A stretch of DNA of 29,436 nucleotides from CAZNRY01 sp964575675 (GCA_964575675.1 CAZNRY010000026.1:1-29436); one strand, 5' to 3'; numbered from the stretch's first letter, positions 8,216 to 17,444 are shown. Numbers and translations: made by a program. Notes: a model not told the origin generated them from the letters alone.

Positions 8216-8930
8216 ATGCTCACCACACTACGGACCGCAGCATCAATCCTTCGGGATCTCCTCAGGTCCCGCCTCTCCATGCAGATGGAGATCGTGGCCC
8301 TCCGACATCAGTTGGCCGTCTATCAGCGGACGGCCAAGCGCGCCAGGATCCAACCGGCCGACCGAATCCTCTGGGCGTGGCTTTCACGGCATTGGTCACG
8401 GTGGCGCAACGGTGTTGGTCTTCGTCCCGCCCGAGACGGTCATTGCATGGCGACGCCGGAAGTTCCGGGAACACTGGACGAAACTGAGTCGCTGCGGGAG
8501 ATCGGGGCGGCCCACTGTTTCCCGAGATGCTCGCGATCTGATCCGGCGAATGTCCAGGGGGAATCCGCTTTGGGGAGCGACCGCCGGCGCGTGATCCACT
8601 TCAACGTGACCGCGAACCCCGCGGCCGCCTGGACCGCGCCGCAAATCGTGGAGGCGTTCCCGTGGCAGGATCCGCCCAAGTACCTGCGGCGTGACCGAGA
8701 CAAGATCTACGGCAAAGCTTTCCAGAAGCGGGTAACTGCCGTCGGCTTCGAAGAGGTGCTCACCGCAGCCCGATCCCCTTGGCAGAATCCCTACGTCGAA
8801 AGGCTGATCGGGATGATCCGCCGCGACTGTCTCGACCACGTGATCGTGGTCAATGAACGGCATCTCAGCCGGATCCTCGCTGACTACTTCACCTACAACC
8901 ACTCTTGGAGAGCGCACCTGTCGAGGACCG
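8216..8930 (+). pseudogene. decayed DDE integrase/transposase (integrase core family)
   Basis: The frame opens with the N-terminal region of a common integrase-core transposase (ENxALRHQLAVxxR-type: EIVALRHQLAVYQR). It breaks near 8405: the next block, VFVPPETVIAWRRRKFREHW to about NPLWGA, is in another frame (8412-8580). The first frame then resumes with RRRVIHFNVTANPAAAWTA, LRRDRDKIYGKAF, SPWQNPYVERLIG and RRDCLDHVIV. The second catalytic Asp (in RDRDKIYG) and the Glu (in WQNPYVER) are visible. The region that should carry the first Asp (VAIDFF-type motif) is deleted between the blocks. With a frameshift, an internal deletion and a replaced C-terminus, it cannot be active. The intact-looking 369-codon frame running through it arises by chance. 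Confidence 0.78.
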
Positions 8931-9325
8931 AGGCCATCGCGGCCGCTGCACGCGAACTGGACGACCTGCGTTCTCGCTGGCTCAATCCCCCTGAGTGGGT
9001 CCGCGAGGAGATCCTGGGATTCCCCGGCTCGATGACAGGCCCATGGTCCCGGTACGTCCACGATCCCGATGCGCGCGGTATCGGCACCGTTCGCTACCCC
9101 CGACTCGTTCCACACGACCCTGACTGCGCGGCGAAGCTCGGCAAGCGGACACTTACCAACCTCTACAACGAGCGCCCCACTTGGCTCGCCCTTGCCCACG
9201 AGAAACTAGATGCGGCGGTGTTCGCGGCCTATGGGTGGGAACCGTCGCTTACCGACGAACAGATTCTGGAGGAACCTCTCGCGCTGAACCTCGAACGTGC
9301 CGGGGGCGGCCAAGGCCGCGCCTGA
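8931..9325 (+). pseudogene. second copy of the MmeI-like enzyme C-terminus, fused in frame to the integrase remnant
   Basis: The codons encode RWLNPPEWVREEILGFPG, YVHDPDARGIGTVRYPRLVP and LTDEQILEEPLALNLERAGG. These match the C-terminal 131 residues of the enzyme at 245-3175 and end at the corresponding stop. DNA identity is about 85 percent by hand count, without indels. The junction with the integrase is at about 8930. The nuclease and methylase domains are absent, so this is a tail only. It looks like the relic of a second, diverged MmeI-like gene. Confidence 0.85.
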
Positions 9326-9351
9326 CACGAACTCCCCTAGTCCATACCCGG

Positions 9352-9762
9352 CGGAATCACACCCCGCCTGACCCTCCCAGCAAGAACGCACATCGACTCG
9401 CGAGCCGCTACGAATCCCGCACGCCTAACTCGATGACCGGCCGATGAACTGGCATCAATCGTGCTTCACTTCCAGTCAGCCTCGTTGATCGTCGAATCCA
9501 CGACACAGATTCAAGGATGACGCTCAATGGTGTACTTGGGGCGGGAGACTCGGCAGACCGGCGAACGTCCATCCATGCCAACTCGGGATCGGCAGCAGTG
9601 GGCACGCGAAACCGGCAAACGTCCGCACAGTGGCTGACCGAGCGGCGCAGCGACCGGCGAACGTCCACCCATGCCAACTCGGGATCGGCAGCAATGGGCA
9701 TGCGAAACCGGCAAACGTCCGCCGGCGGCTGGCCGGGGCGCGCAACGGACCGGCGAACGTCA
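9352..9762. repeat. repeat element, copy 1, with 96-bp tandem units
   Basis: About 206 bases of leader starting CGGAATCAC, and including ACTGGCATCAATCGTGCTTC at 9448-9467, are followed by tandem units with an exact 96-base period. Box 1, CCGGCGAACGTCC, is at 9558 and 9654, and a partial one is at 9750. Box 2, CCGGCAAACGTCC, is at 9612 and 9708. A homologous element is at 24906-25235 in the same orientation. The period is divisible by three, so open frames run through it, but I see no gene. It lies between the chimeric remnant and the CHAT gene. The rest of the gap to 9910 holds nothing I recognise. Confidence 0.8.
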
Positions 9763-9910
9763 CCCGTTGACCGCCCACCTGGGACCGCCTACGGTCTGAT
9801 CCGCGGCGTCGAGCATCTCTGCTCGAACGAGCGTGCCCGGAGGCTGGTGGACCCGCGTCGGTCCGGCGCCCACCGATATCCGCAACCGGACCCCATCCCC
9901 GGAGGTCGTG

Positions 9911-12900
9911 ATGGCCGCGCGCTCCTCTTATCCTTCCCCAGGACGGGGACGCGGGACTCTGCCCCTCCTTCTCCTCTGCCTCTTCTCGCTTGCCGGCTCA
10001 GAGGGGGCGCACTCGAGCGACCGACCTGCACCCCCCAATGATCTTGCCGCCCGAACGGACAGCCTTTACGAGGCCGCCGCATACGAACAGGCTCTCCGGG
10101 CCGCGCTGGACGGCCTCGCCCTCGCCCGCACGATGGAGGGGCCGGCCGCGGAACGTCTGACCGCATGGCTCGTCCGGGTCGCTCAATGTCAGATCAAGCT
10201 GAACCGCCTCGATGAGGCCAAGCCCATCCTGGACGAGGCGGTCGCGATCGAGGCGACACGCTCCAGCGGGCCGCACCCGGATGCGATCGAGCTCAAGCGG
10301 ACGCTGCTCTGGTGGGAACAAGGACGCTGGAACCCTGAGGCGATGTTGAAGTCCGCGAACGACTGCGTGGACCTCGCAAGGAGAGTCTATGGACCGGGCG
10401 ATCCGCGCGTGGCGCGAGACCTCACCGCCCTGGCCAACGTCTTCATCGACCTCGATCGTCCGGGAGAGGCGGCCGCCCCGATCAACGAGGCGGAGCGCTT
10501 GGTCGTGCCGGCCTGGGGACGGGAACACGAGACGATGGCGGACATCCTCGCAGTCCGTGCAGAGCTCGCACGCTCGAAAGGCGACTTGGCTGCGGCGATC
10601 GTTTTTCTCGAGCAAAGCGTCGAGATCGTTCAGGAGCAGCGGGGATCCGACCATCCGAGCCTCGGTCCCTTCCTGCGCGGGCTTGGGGAAGTCCATCGCC
10701 TTCACGGCGATCTCGACGAGGCGGAGAAGTGCTTTCGCCGCATCCTCGACATCGAGACGGCCGCCTATGGTCCCGGTCACCCGGGGACCGGCCTGTCCCT
10801 GAACAACCTCGGCGTGGTCCTCAAGAACAAGGGGGATCTCACCGGCGCAGCGAGCGCATATGAAGGCTCCCTAGCCGCACAGATCGCCGGTCACGGCGAG
10901 AACACTCCGGACGTCGCCGTGACCATGGTGAATCTCTCGGCCTTGAAGCAAGCCATGGGCCAGGAAGCCGCTGGAATCCGGCTGCTCCGCCGGGCTGTGG
11001 CGATCATGGAGAGGACGATGGGGCCGGAGCACACGCGGACCGCGTGGGCACTGAGCCATCTTGCACAGGCGGAGCGCAGGCACGGCCAATTCCGCGAGGC
11101 CGGGGAGCTGTTCCGTAGATGCCTTCGGATCGCGCAGTTGGTCCATGGCCCGGTCCACCCCGATGTCGTGCTCTACTGGATCGGGATCGGACAATGCCTC
11201 CGCGACGAAGGCCGTCTCGAGGAGGCCGTCTCGGAATTTCAGAAAGCCGACTCGATCGGAACCGTGCTGTTCGGCCCCGATAGCCACGAACTGGCCCGGT
11301 ATCGCAGGGAGCTCGGTGTCACGCTTCTCCTGCTCGGCCGCACAGAGGAAGCGCGTTCCCTCCTGGAGGCCTGCGCCGCGACGATCGAGCGGGAGCTCGG
11401 GCCCGAGCATCCTGCGCTCAACCAATGTCTCGCGGGCCTGACGATAGCCGCTCTTCGCCGTGGCGACTATGAGCGAGCGCGGGAACTCGCTGACCGGAAC
11501 CTCGCCACGGCCGAGCGCGTGTTCGGAGAGTCTGCGCTGCGCAGATCGCTCCTCCTGAAGCTCGCCGTCGAGGTCGCCGCAGGCGATTGGGAGACGGCCA
11601 CGGCGCATGGCATTCGTGCCGCCGAAATCGCCCTGCAGATTCAGGACGACGTCCTCCAGGTTTCCTCTGAGCGCGAGATGCTCCTCTATGTGGAGCACTG
11701 CCAGCGCGTCCTCGGCACTTTGCTGGCCGCGATCCAGACGACCCGCGACGTGCCGGACTCGATCCTCGCCCGCGCCTTTTCCTTGGCCGCGAGACAGCAC
11801 GGACAGACTGTCGATCGCTTCGCCATGCGACGGCGCCTCCTCGAGCTGGCGGCCGACACCTCGGCCACCCGTGCCCTCTATGAACAACACAGGATCGCCT
11901 CCGAACGCCTCGCCGCGTGCGTGGTCGCCGGACCACAGGGAAAACCCGACGAGTACATGAAGGCGCGCGCCGAGGCGCGTGAGGCGAAGACGCGCGCAGA
12001 GCGCGCTCTGGCGGAAGCATCCTCAGATCCTCGCTTCCGGATCGATCGTTCCGCCAAAAGTGAACGGCTCGCGCCCGAGGACGTTGCGGCGCAACTCGAA
12101 CCAGGAGCGACCCTGATTCAGTTCGTGCGCTTTCCGGTCCTGTCAGTCCACACCGAAGCATGGCGTCCCGGTGCTCCATCGATCGAGGGAGCCCTGTTCC
12201 ACGGCAGAGAGGACCACTACGGTGCGTTCCGGCTGAGGGCGTCGAATCCGGCGAGATGGAGGATCGACTTCGTCGATCTGGGCGAAGCGGCCGCGACCGA
12301 CACGCTTGTTGCGTCCTACCGCCGCTCCATCGTCGCCGTCCCGCCGGGCAGACGTCCGACCGTGCGCCAGGAATCCGTCTACCGGAAAGCCGCCCGCGAT
12401 CTCGCGCAAGCGGTCTGGACACCGCTTCTCGGGGAACCGGGCATCCGGCCGCCCGGGGAAGAAACAGACAAGCAACCGTTCGTACTTCTCGTGCCGACCT
12501 CGTGGCTCCACATGGTCGACTTCAACACCCTTCTCGCCCGGAACGGCGATCCCATCCTGGAATCCTGGAGATTGCACCTCCTATCCTCCGTCCGCGACCT
12601 CTTCCGGGAGTATCGGGAGCCGAAGAAGGAGGGTTCCCTCCTCGCGGTTGGGAATCCCGAAGGCGTGCGCCCTCTCGGCCTTTGTACTGACCGGATCGAT
12701 CCGACCGTCCCCCTCCCCGGCTCGGAGGAAGAGGCGAGGGAGATCTCGGCTCTGTTCAGGCAATCGCAGAACGGAGAGGTCGTCCTGATGACAGGAAGGG
12801 AAGCGAACGAGACCGCGGTGAAGCGGAGGATCGAACACGCCCAGATCGCGCACATCGCGGCGCACGGCTTCTTCTGCGAAGACGTCCACTTCTCCGAGGG

Positions 12901-13330
12901 AGAGCAGGAAGAAGCCACCCTCGATCCACTCCTTCGCTGCGGGATCGTGCTGGCGCCCGGAACCGAAGGTGACGACGGGTTCCTAACGGCGCAGGAGATC
13001 GTGGCCCGCGATCTGCGCGATCTCGATTGGGTGGTCCTGAGCGCGTGCGAGAGCGGACTCGGGCCACTCGTCTCGGGTGAAGGACTCTATGGGTTGCGCC
13101 GCGCCTTCGAGATCGCCGGGGCACATACGGTCATCACGGCCCTCTGGAGGATCGACGATCGAGCGACCCGGGATCTGATGAGCAGCCTCTACCGGAATCG
13201 TCTACAGGGACGCTCGACCGTGGACGCGCTTCGCGCGGCGCAGCTCGATCGGTTGCACAGGGAGCGCCGGCGCAACCGGGTCCATCCGGCGTCCTGGGGC
13301 GGCATCATCACCGAAGGGGATTGGCGGTAG
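9911..13330 (+). CDS. secreted TPR-CHAT domain protein (caspase-like cysteine protease candidate)
   Basis: I start at ATG 9911, six bases after GGAGG, because a signal-peptide-like stretch follows (GRGTLPLLLLCLFSLAG, about residues 12-28); this gives 1139 residues. Roughly residues 45-640 are tetratricopeptide repeats of the Kinesin-light-chain type, with recurring NNLGVVLKNKGD, LAQAERRHGQFREA and GPEHP blocks. An alpha-helical linker (about 660-720) leads to a CHAT domain at about 770-1139. The CHAT catalytic dyad is visible: His985 in AHIAAHGFF and Cys1046 in VLSACESG, followed by GLRRAFEIAGAHTVITALWR. CHAT domains belong to the caspase-like peptidase clan, and TPRs usually bind a partner or substrate. 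It is convergent with an anti-sigma/sigma operon, with 11 bases between stops. Substrate unknown. If the signal peptide is real it acts in the periplasm or outside. Confidence 0.88.
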   Translation: MAARSSYPSPGRGRGTLPLLLLCLFSLAGSEGAHSSDRPAPPNDLAARTDSLYEAAAYEQALRAALDGLALARTMEGPAAERLTAWLVRVAQCQIKLNRLDEAKPILDEAVAIEATRSSGPHPDAIELKRTLLWWEQGRWNPEAMLKSANDCVDLARRVYGPGDPRVARDLTALANVFIDLDRPGEAAAPINEAERLVVPAWGREHETMADILAVRAELARSKGDLAAAIVFLEQSVEIVQEQRGSDHPSLGPFLRGLGEVHRLHGDLDEAEKCFRRILDIETAAYGPGHPGTGLSLNNLGVVLKNKGDLTGAASAYEGSLAAQIAGHGENTPDVAVTMVNLSALKQAMGQEAAGIRLLRRAVAIMERTMGPEHTRTAWALSHLAQAERRHGQFREAGELFRRCLRIAQLVHGPVHPDVVLYWIGIGQCLRDEGRLEEAVSEFQKADSIGTVLFGPDSHELARYRRELGVTLLLLGRTEEARSLLEACAATIERELGPEHPALNQCLAGLTIAALRRGDYERARELADRNLATAERVFGESALRRSLLLKLAVEVAAGDWETATAHGIRAAEIALQIQDDVLQVSSEREMLLYVEHCQRVLGTLLAAIQTTRDVPDSILARAFSLAARQHGQTVDRFAMRRRLLELAADTSATRALYEQHRIASERLAACVVAGPQGKPDEYMKARAEAREAKTRAERALAEASSDPRFRIDRSAKSERLAPEDVAAQLEPGATLIQFVRFPVLSVHTEAWRPGAPSIEGALFHGREDHYGAFRLRASNPARWRIDFVDLGEAAATDTLVASYRRSIVAVPPGRRPTVRQESVYRKAARDLAQAVWTPLLGEPGIRPPGEETDKQPFVLLVPTSWLHMVDFNTLLARNGDPILESWRLHLLSSVRDLFREYREPKKEGSLLAVGNPEGVRPLGLCTDRIDPTVPLPGSEEEAREISALFRQSQNGEVVLMTGREANETAVKRRIEHAQIAHIAAHGFFCEDVHFSEGEQEEATLDPLLRCGIVLAPGTEGDDGFLTAQEIVARDLRDLDWVVLSACESGLGPLVSGEGLYGLRRAFEIAGAHTVITALWRIDDRATRDLMSSLYRNRLQGRSTVDALRAAQLDRLHRERRRNRVHPASWGGIITEGDWR

Positions 13331-13341
13331 CCGGATACGTC

Positions 13342-14238
13342 TCAGCGGACCTCGAGGGCCGATCGGTAGATCGTCGCTCCGGATGGGCCGGTGACGTCGA
13401 TGGCGTAGAGGCCCGGCCGGAGCGTCCCGGCATCGAGGAGGATGCAGAGGCTCAAGGTCTCGGCGAAGACCGATCCGCTGATAACGGTCTCCCACACCGG
13501 GTGGCCCTCGCCCTCTCGGACGAAGCTCACGCGGTAGGGTGCATCCCCTTCAGGGGCCTCCTCCAGTTCCATGAGCTCGAGCAACAAGAACTGGACGTGA
13601 TCGGCGCCGATCGCCGGGATCGCCTCGTCCGAGGGAACTCCACCCCGACCGCTTTCGGTCCGATCGGGTAGCAGGACGACCCCGCCCGCGATCGTCCCGA
13701 TCCCCGGCACATCCCCCCCCGGCCTCCCATCCCCGAATCGCTCGCCCGGTCGCGCGAACAGAAGAACGACGGCGGCGACGGCGACGGTCAGATAGACTGC
13801 CGCCGGAGCGGGTCGGAGGATCGATGCGGCGAGCTCCCCCCATAAGGAACGAACCCACCCCGGGGCCGGCCGTCTGGCCTTCACCGCGCTTCCCCCCTCC
13901 GGCTCGTCCACGGCGCCGAGGATCGCAACGACCCGCATACACGACTCACAACCGTCGAGGTGTCTGTCAATCGCTGCGCGGTTCGCTGCTTCAAGCCTCT
14001 CGGCTCCTTCCGCGAAATCGACGAGCAGCTCGGGGCGAGGGTGGGACTCCCCGATCCCTGCAAACCCTTTCTTCAGATCCCTGGAGAACGAGAGGAGCTT
14101 GGCGCAAGCTGTACAGGCGGCGAGGTGATCCTCCACGCTACGGGCCTCCGCCTCCTCGAGCGTCCCGGTCGCATACCAGGCGACCAGTTCGCGGATGGCC
14201 GCGCATGGGTCTCGATCTCGCGTCGTTTCCCCGCTCAT
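13342..14238 (-). CDS. membrane anti-sigma factor with two zinc-finger motifs
   Basis: The start is ATG 14238 with GGAG six bases upstream, giving 298 residues. Two H-x3-C-x2-C zinc-binding motifs are present: H38/C42/C45 (HLAACTAC) and H93/C97/C100 (HLDGCESC). This makes it a tandem ZAS-type anti-sigma domain in the cytoplasm. One transmembrane helix follows at about 147-162 (AVYLTVAVAAVVLLF). Then comes a Gly/Pro-rich linker and a roughly 100-residue outer domain with a beta-sandwich look (ETVISGSVFAETL, LRPGLYAIDVTGPSGATIYR). It should hold the sigma factor encoded 46 bases upstream in an inactive complex and release it on an envelope signal. It ends 11 bases from the end of the CHAT gene. 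Confidence 0.85.
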   Translation of the reverse strand: MSGETTRDRDPCAAIRELVAWYATGTLEEAEARSVEDHLAACTACAKLLSFSRDLKKGFAGIGESHPRPELLVDFAEGAERLEAANRAAIDRHLDGCESCMRVVAILGAVDEPEGGSAVKARRPAPGWVRSLWGELAASILRPAPAAVYLTVAVAAVVLLFARPGERFGDGRPGGDVPGIGTIAGGVVLLPDRTESGRGGVPSDEAIPAIGADHVQFLLLELMELEEAPEGDAPYRVSFVREGEGHPVWETVISGSVFAETLSLCILLDAGTLRPGLYAIDVTGPSGATIYRSALEVR

Positions 14239-14284
14239 CGCAACTCCGTTCCTCGACGCTTCCCCCAGTCCCCCGAACGCAGGG

Positions 14285-14866
14285 TCACATCGCCCTGGCC
14301 TTCTCGAGGCAGCGGAAGAGCCGCACCTTCGCCGCACCCTCGGTGATACCGAGCCGATCGGCGATCTCTCTTCGCGACAGGCCGAAGTGGTAGGCCAAGA
14401 CGATGATCTCCCGACATGCCTCGTCAAGCATCTCGAGGATCCTTCTCACCATCGAGCCGCACTCCGCATCGTGTCGACTCCCCCCCGGCGATCCACCGGG
14501 GATCTCGTCGGAGATCGGGATCTGGGCTCCGCGCACGCACATCTTCCGGTAGCTGCTCACGCAGAGGTTCTTCGTGATCCGGCGCACGTAGGACCGCAGG
14601 TTCCCGTCCATGAACTTTCCCGCGCGAAGGTTGCGCAAGAGGGCCAGGATCGCATCCTGGACGATGTCATCGGCTGTCTCAAAGCCCCAAGCCCTATGCC
14701 GTGCCACCGATTCGATCCACCCGGTCAGCGTAGCGATCGCCTCGGACCGGTTGTCCAGGAGGCCGGCGACGAGCCTTTCCGTTTCGACCGCCTCGGCCGA
14801 TGCCTCGACGCCAACGGGAGGCCTCGCTGCGGCTCCGGCGGCCTCACGATCCCTCTCCTCTACCAC
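14285..14866 (-). CDS. ECF-type RNA polymerase sigma factor
   Basis: This is a small sigma-70 family factor with region 2 (DDIVQDAILALLRNL, LRSYVRRITKNLCVSSYRK) and region 4 (REIIVLAYHFGLSRREIADR, then LGITEGAAKVRLFRCLEKAR) and nothing between them but a short linker. I choose GTG 14866 because GGAGGAGAGGG lies directly upstream and the resulting 193 residues are the normal ECF length. A longer frame to a GTG at 15142, overlapping the fibre gene stop, has an N-terminus with no sigma character. It is co-transcribed with the anti-sigma gene 46 bases downstream. The target promoters are not known. The convergent CHAT gene and the surface-protein genes upstream are candidates, but no shared promoter motif was established. 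Confidence 0.85.
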   Translation of the reverse strand: MVEERDREAAGAAARPPVGVEASAEAVETERLVAGLLDNRSEAIATLTGWIESVARHRAWGFETADDIVQDAILALLRNLRAGKFMDGNLRSYVRRITKNLCVSSYRKMCVRGAQIPISDEIPGGSPGGSRHDAECGSMVRRILEMLDEACREIIVLAYHFGLSRREIADRLGITEGAAKVRLFRCLEKARAM

Positions 14867-15056
14867 GTCCCTCTCCTCCGGCTGCAAGTGCGACTCCTTG
14901 ATTTGCGGACCTTGGATCCGGCAGAAACTTACGGTAGCGCAGATCCTACTGCAAAGGAAGTCACACACGCGGCCCATTGCGCTCCGTTCTGAAGATCGCG
15001 CGAGAGCCTCTTCCGTTACCGTCTGGTGGCATGGGACGAGGGAATGACGCGGGGAA

Positions 15057-15079
15057 CCGGCGCCCTCTGAGGGCACCGG
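15057..15079 (-). terminator. hairpin between the fibre gene and the sigma gene
   Basis: CCGG-C-GCCCTC, one loop base, then GAGGGC-A-CCGG form an almost perfect hairpin about 60 bases past the fibre-gene stop. There is no clear T run, so it is a weak or Rho-assisted terminator at best. It supports the sigma gene having its own promoter between here and 14866. Confidence 0.4.
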
Positions 15080-15138
15080 CTCCTCTGCGCCGATCCAGTT
15101 CAAACGGATCGTGATCCCGGCTTCACTCACTCGCTCGC

Positions 15139-17385
15139 TCACTCATCTTGCGACGGCTCGACCATCCCCATTGACGCGGGCATGCCGTAAAGCTCCGGGT
15201 GGAGATAGCGCCCGCGCTCGCTTCCCTTCTTCTCCTGCTCGGCGGCCGCGGCGTTCTTCTCCGCATACGCGTCGCTGCGCACGGCGGTGACATGCCAGGA
15301 GACCTTCAGGTTCGGGCTGCCGCCCGCGATCGAGAAGCGATTGCCCGCGATCTCGCTCGCCACGTAGAGAGGTGCGTATCCCCCGATCGGGGTCAGTTGG
15401 TAGCGGAAGTCGCGGTTGATCGAGGCGAACCATTCGGGCAGCTCGACCCAGGCTTCGCCGGAGCCGTCCAATGTGACGTTGCCCGAGTAGACGTTGAGCA
15501 TCTCATCGGACTCGGTGCAGTAGTGGACGAGGTACTTGTTTCCCGGATCCAGCGGATGATCGATCTTGAAGGACTTCGTGCCGCTGACGGTCAGGTTGCC
15601 CGTGACATGGACATTTCCATCGAAGTAGCCCGCATAGTATGTTCCGGCGCCGCCTCCATGGCTGCCGTAGACCGCATAGTTTGTCCCCGGACCCTGCACA
15701 TATCCCTTCACCCCGTACTTCGTCCCACCGGTCACAGACTGCGCGTATCCGTACACACCCTGAATCGAGCCGGTCAGGGCCTCGGCGCGGCCTTCCACCC
15801 CCTTGTACATCTGCCCACCCGTTATCAGGTCGGAGGCGTCGCCCTTCACCCCGACGCCGGTGCTCCTGAAGTAGCCGCCGAAGCCATAGCCGGGCGCAGG
15901 ATTCGAGACACCTTCCACGGCGATCTCGTGGGTGTTCCCGGTGGTGGTACAGATCGAGTACAGGGCGGGGCTCGAGCTACTGGTCACGCTCAGGTTGTTC
16001 GTGATGTCGACGGCTCCGCCCGCGGCGATGGACATCCGCTCGATGCCGCTCGTCCCGAAGGAAAGCTCGCCGTTCTCGCGGTTCCAGATCTGCGCATCCG
16101 TGTACCCGCCCGGGAATGAAATCTCGAGCCCGTCCGTGGAGCCAGTGCCGGTGTTGAAATCGGTGAGCCGGATCGCCGCTGTGTCGTAGTCCTTGTGGAC
16201 GTGAAGCGTCGCCGCGGGGGTTGTCCGGAGCCCGATGTCGCCGGACGCCGCCTCCCGAACGACGGAGTTGCCAATCGTGGTTCCCGTCCCGGTGAACTTC
16301 GGGACCCATCCGGCCGTTCCACTGCCTCCAATCCCGCCCCCGGAGGCGGCCGTCGTCTGGACCGTCCCGTCCGGGAACTTGAAGCCGCCGGTCGTCGAGT
16401 GGACCGTTCCGGCGACCTGGAGCTTCTCGGCCGGTCCGGACGGAGTCCCGATGCCGACGTTGCCGTTGTCGCGCACGATCATCGCCAGGGTGCTCGCATC
16501 GACGTTCTTGATCCCGAGGTAGTGGTCGCTTAATCCCGTGATCCCGGACTGGAACTCCCAGGAGTCGCCGTCAACATGCGTGTTCTGGAGACGGAAGTTG
16601 GCGCTCCCCCCGCCGGCGGCCACATGGAGCTTCGCCGCTGGAGAGGAGGCCCCGATGCCGACGTTGCCATCGGCTTCGACCCGCACGCGCTCCGTGTTGT
16701 TCGTTGCGATTCGCACGAAGCCGGCCTCCCGGTTCCAGAAGTCGTACCCGAGACCATTGGCCGTGTAGGGCCCGATCTGGAGACCATCGTTCCACGCGGA
16801 GCCGGAGGTGGGTGTGGTCAGGCGGATCACCGCTTCGTCGCTGTGGATCTGCAACCGGCAGGTCGGGCTCGTGAACCCGGAGCCGATCCCGACGTTGGTC
16901 CCCGTCTCGCAAAGGATCGAGTTGCCGATCGACGTGGTCCCGGTGAACTTGGCAACCTGGTTCGTGGTGCCTGAACCGCCGATGCCGCCCCCACCGCCAC
17001 CGCCGACGACCGAATCAGCGACGGCGGCCCGCATCGCGTACGGCGATGCGGTCAGCTCCGCCCTCGGGCTCAGCTCGGAGCCCACGCCGATCGTGATCCC
17101 GAGCCAATACGTCCCGTCAAAGGGAAGTTCGAGTGGGCTGATCTTCCCGAGCAACGCGTTCATGACACCGTGCGCGACCGTGAGCGAGTCGGTCTCCTGC
17201 CACAGCGGCGTTCCACCCGTCTGGGTCGTGTAGATCCGAAACGTCAGTCCATACTCGCCTTCCAACGGTACCCCGCTGGGATCAGTGAGGACTCCTTGGT
17301 AGTTCAGAGTCCTCGGGATCGCCGCACCCGCCGCGCCAGCGGCAGCGAGGGCGATCACGATCATCCATGCACATACTGCTCGCAT
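15139..17385 (-). CDS. secreted tail-fibre-like surface protein
   Basis: The start is ATG 17385, with AGGAG seven bases upstream and a signal peptide (MRAVCAWMIVIALAAAGAAG) behind it; 748 residues. The N-terminal domain (PRTLNYQGVLTDPSGVPLEG through LTASPYAMRAA, about 22-125) is the module common at the start of such proteins in FCB bacteria. A Gly-rich linker follows, then fibre repeats of the NVGIG-x-SPxxKLHV type: NVGIGSGFTSP, NVGIGASSPAAKLHV and NVGIGTPSGPAEKLQV, plus a degenerate fourth. Next is a Gly/Tyr-rich stretch (GVYGYAQSVTGGTKYGVKGY). The C-terminal domain (KSFKIDHPLDPGNKYLVHYC to SWHVTAVRSDAYAE) is a well-recurring module in these secreted proteins. It is probably a trimeric extracellular fibre. 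The small secreted gene 59 bases upstream is its usual kind of partner. No chaperone is recognised. Confidence 0.82.
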   Translation of the reverse strand: MRAVCAWMIVIALAAAGAAGAAIPRTLNYQGVLTDPSGVPLEGEYGLTFRIYTTQTGGTPLWQETDSLTVAHGVMNALLGKISPLELPFDGTYWLGITIGVGSELSPRAELTASPYAMRAAVADSVVGGGGGGGIGGSGTTNQVAKFTGTTSIGNSILCETGTNVGIGSGFTSPTCRLQIHSDEAVIRLTTPTSGSAWNDGLQIGPYTANGLGYDFWNREAGFVRIATNNTERVRVEADGNVGIGASSPAAKLHVAAGGGSANFRLQNTHVDGDSWEFQSGITGLSDHYLGIKNVDASTLAMIVRDNGNVGIGTPSGPAEKLQVAGTVHSTTGGFKFPDGTVQTTAASGGGIGGSGTAGWVPKFTGTGTTIGNSVVREAASGDIGLRTTPAATLHVHKDYDTAAIRLTDFNTGTGSTDGLEISFPGGYTDAQIWNRENGELSFGTSGIERMSIAAGGAVDITNNLSVTSSSSPALYSICTTTGNTHEIAVEGVSNPAPGYGFGGYFRSTGVGVKGDASDLITGGQMYKGVEGRAEALTGSIQGVYGYAQSVTGGTKYGVKGYVQGPGTNYAVYGSHGGGAGTYYAGYFDGNVHVTGNLTVSGTKSFKIDHPLDPGNKYLVHYCTESDEMLNVYSGNVTLDGSGEAWVELPEWFASINRDFRYQLTPIGGYAPLYVASEIAGNRFSIAGGSPNLKVSWHVTAVRSDAYAEKNAAAAEQEKKGSERGRYLHPELYGMPASMGMVEPSQDE

Positions 17386-17444
17386 CTTGAATCTCCTTCT
17401 ACGGATCTGCATTCCCAGTCCATCCGTCTCTTTGATGCCCCCGC

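Noticed and set aside
9408..9701. Minus-strand frames through the repeat element (32-residue peptide repeats)
   Set aside because: They arise because 96 is divisible by three. Copy 2 breaks the frame with a 95-base period, so coding is not conserved.
9558..9762. CRISPR array
   Set aside because: The period is 96 bases and the similarity covers whole units, not short identical repeats with unique spacers. No cas genes are present.
9911..13330. Craspase-type TPR-CHAT of type III-E CRISPR
   Set aside because: There is a signal peptide-like start and no CRISPR or effector gene nearby; secreted TPR-CHAT proteins are a separate, common architecture.
14867..15142. Longer sigma-factor start at GTG 15142 overlapping the fibre stop
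   Set aside because: The extra 92 residues have no sigma character, a hairpin intervenes, and GTG 14866 has a strong ribosome-binding site.
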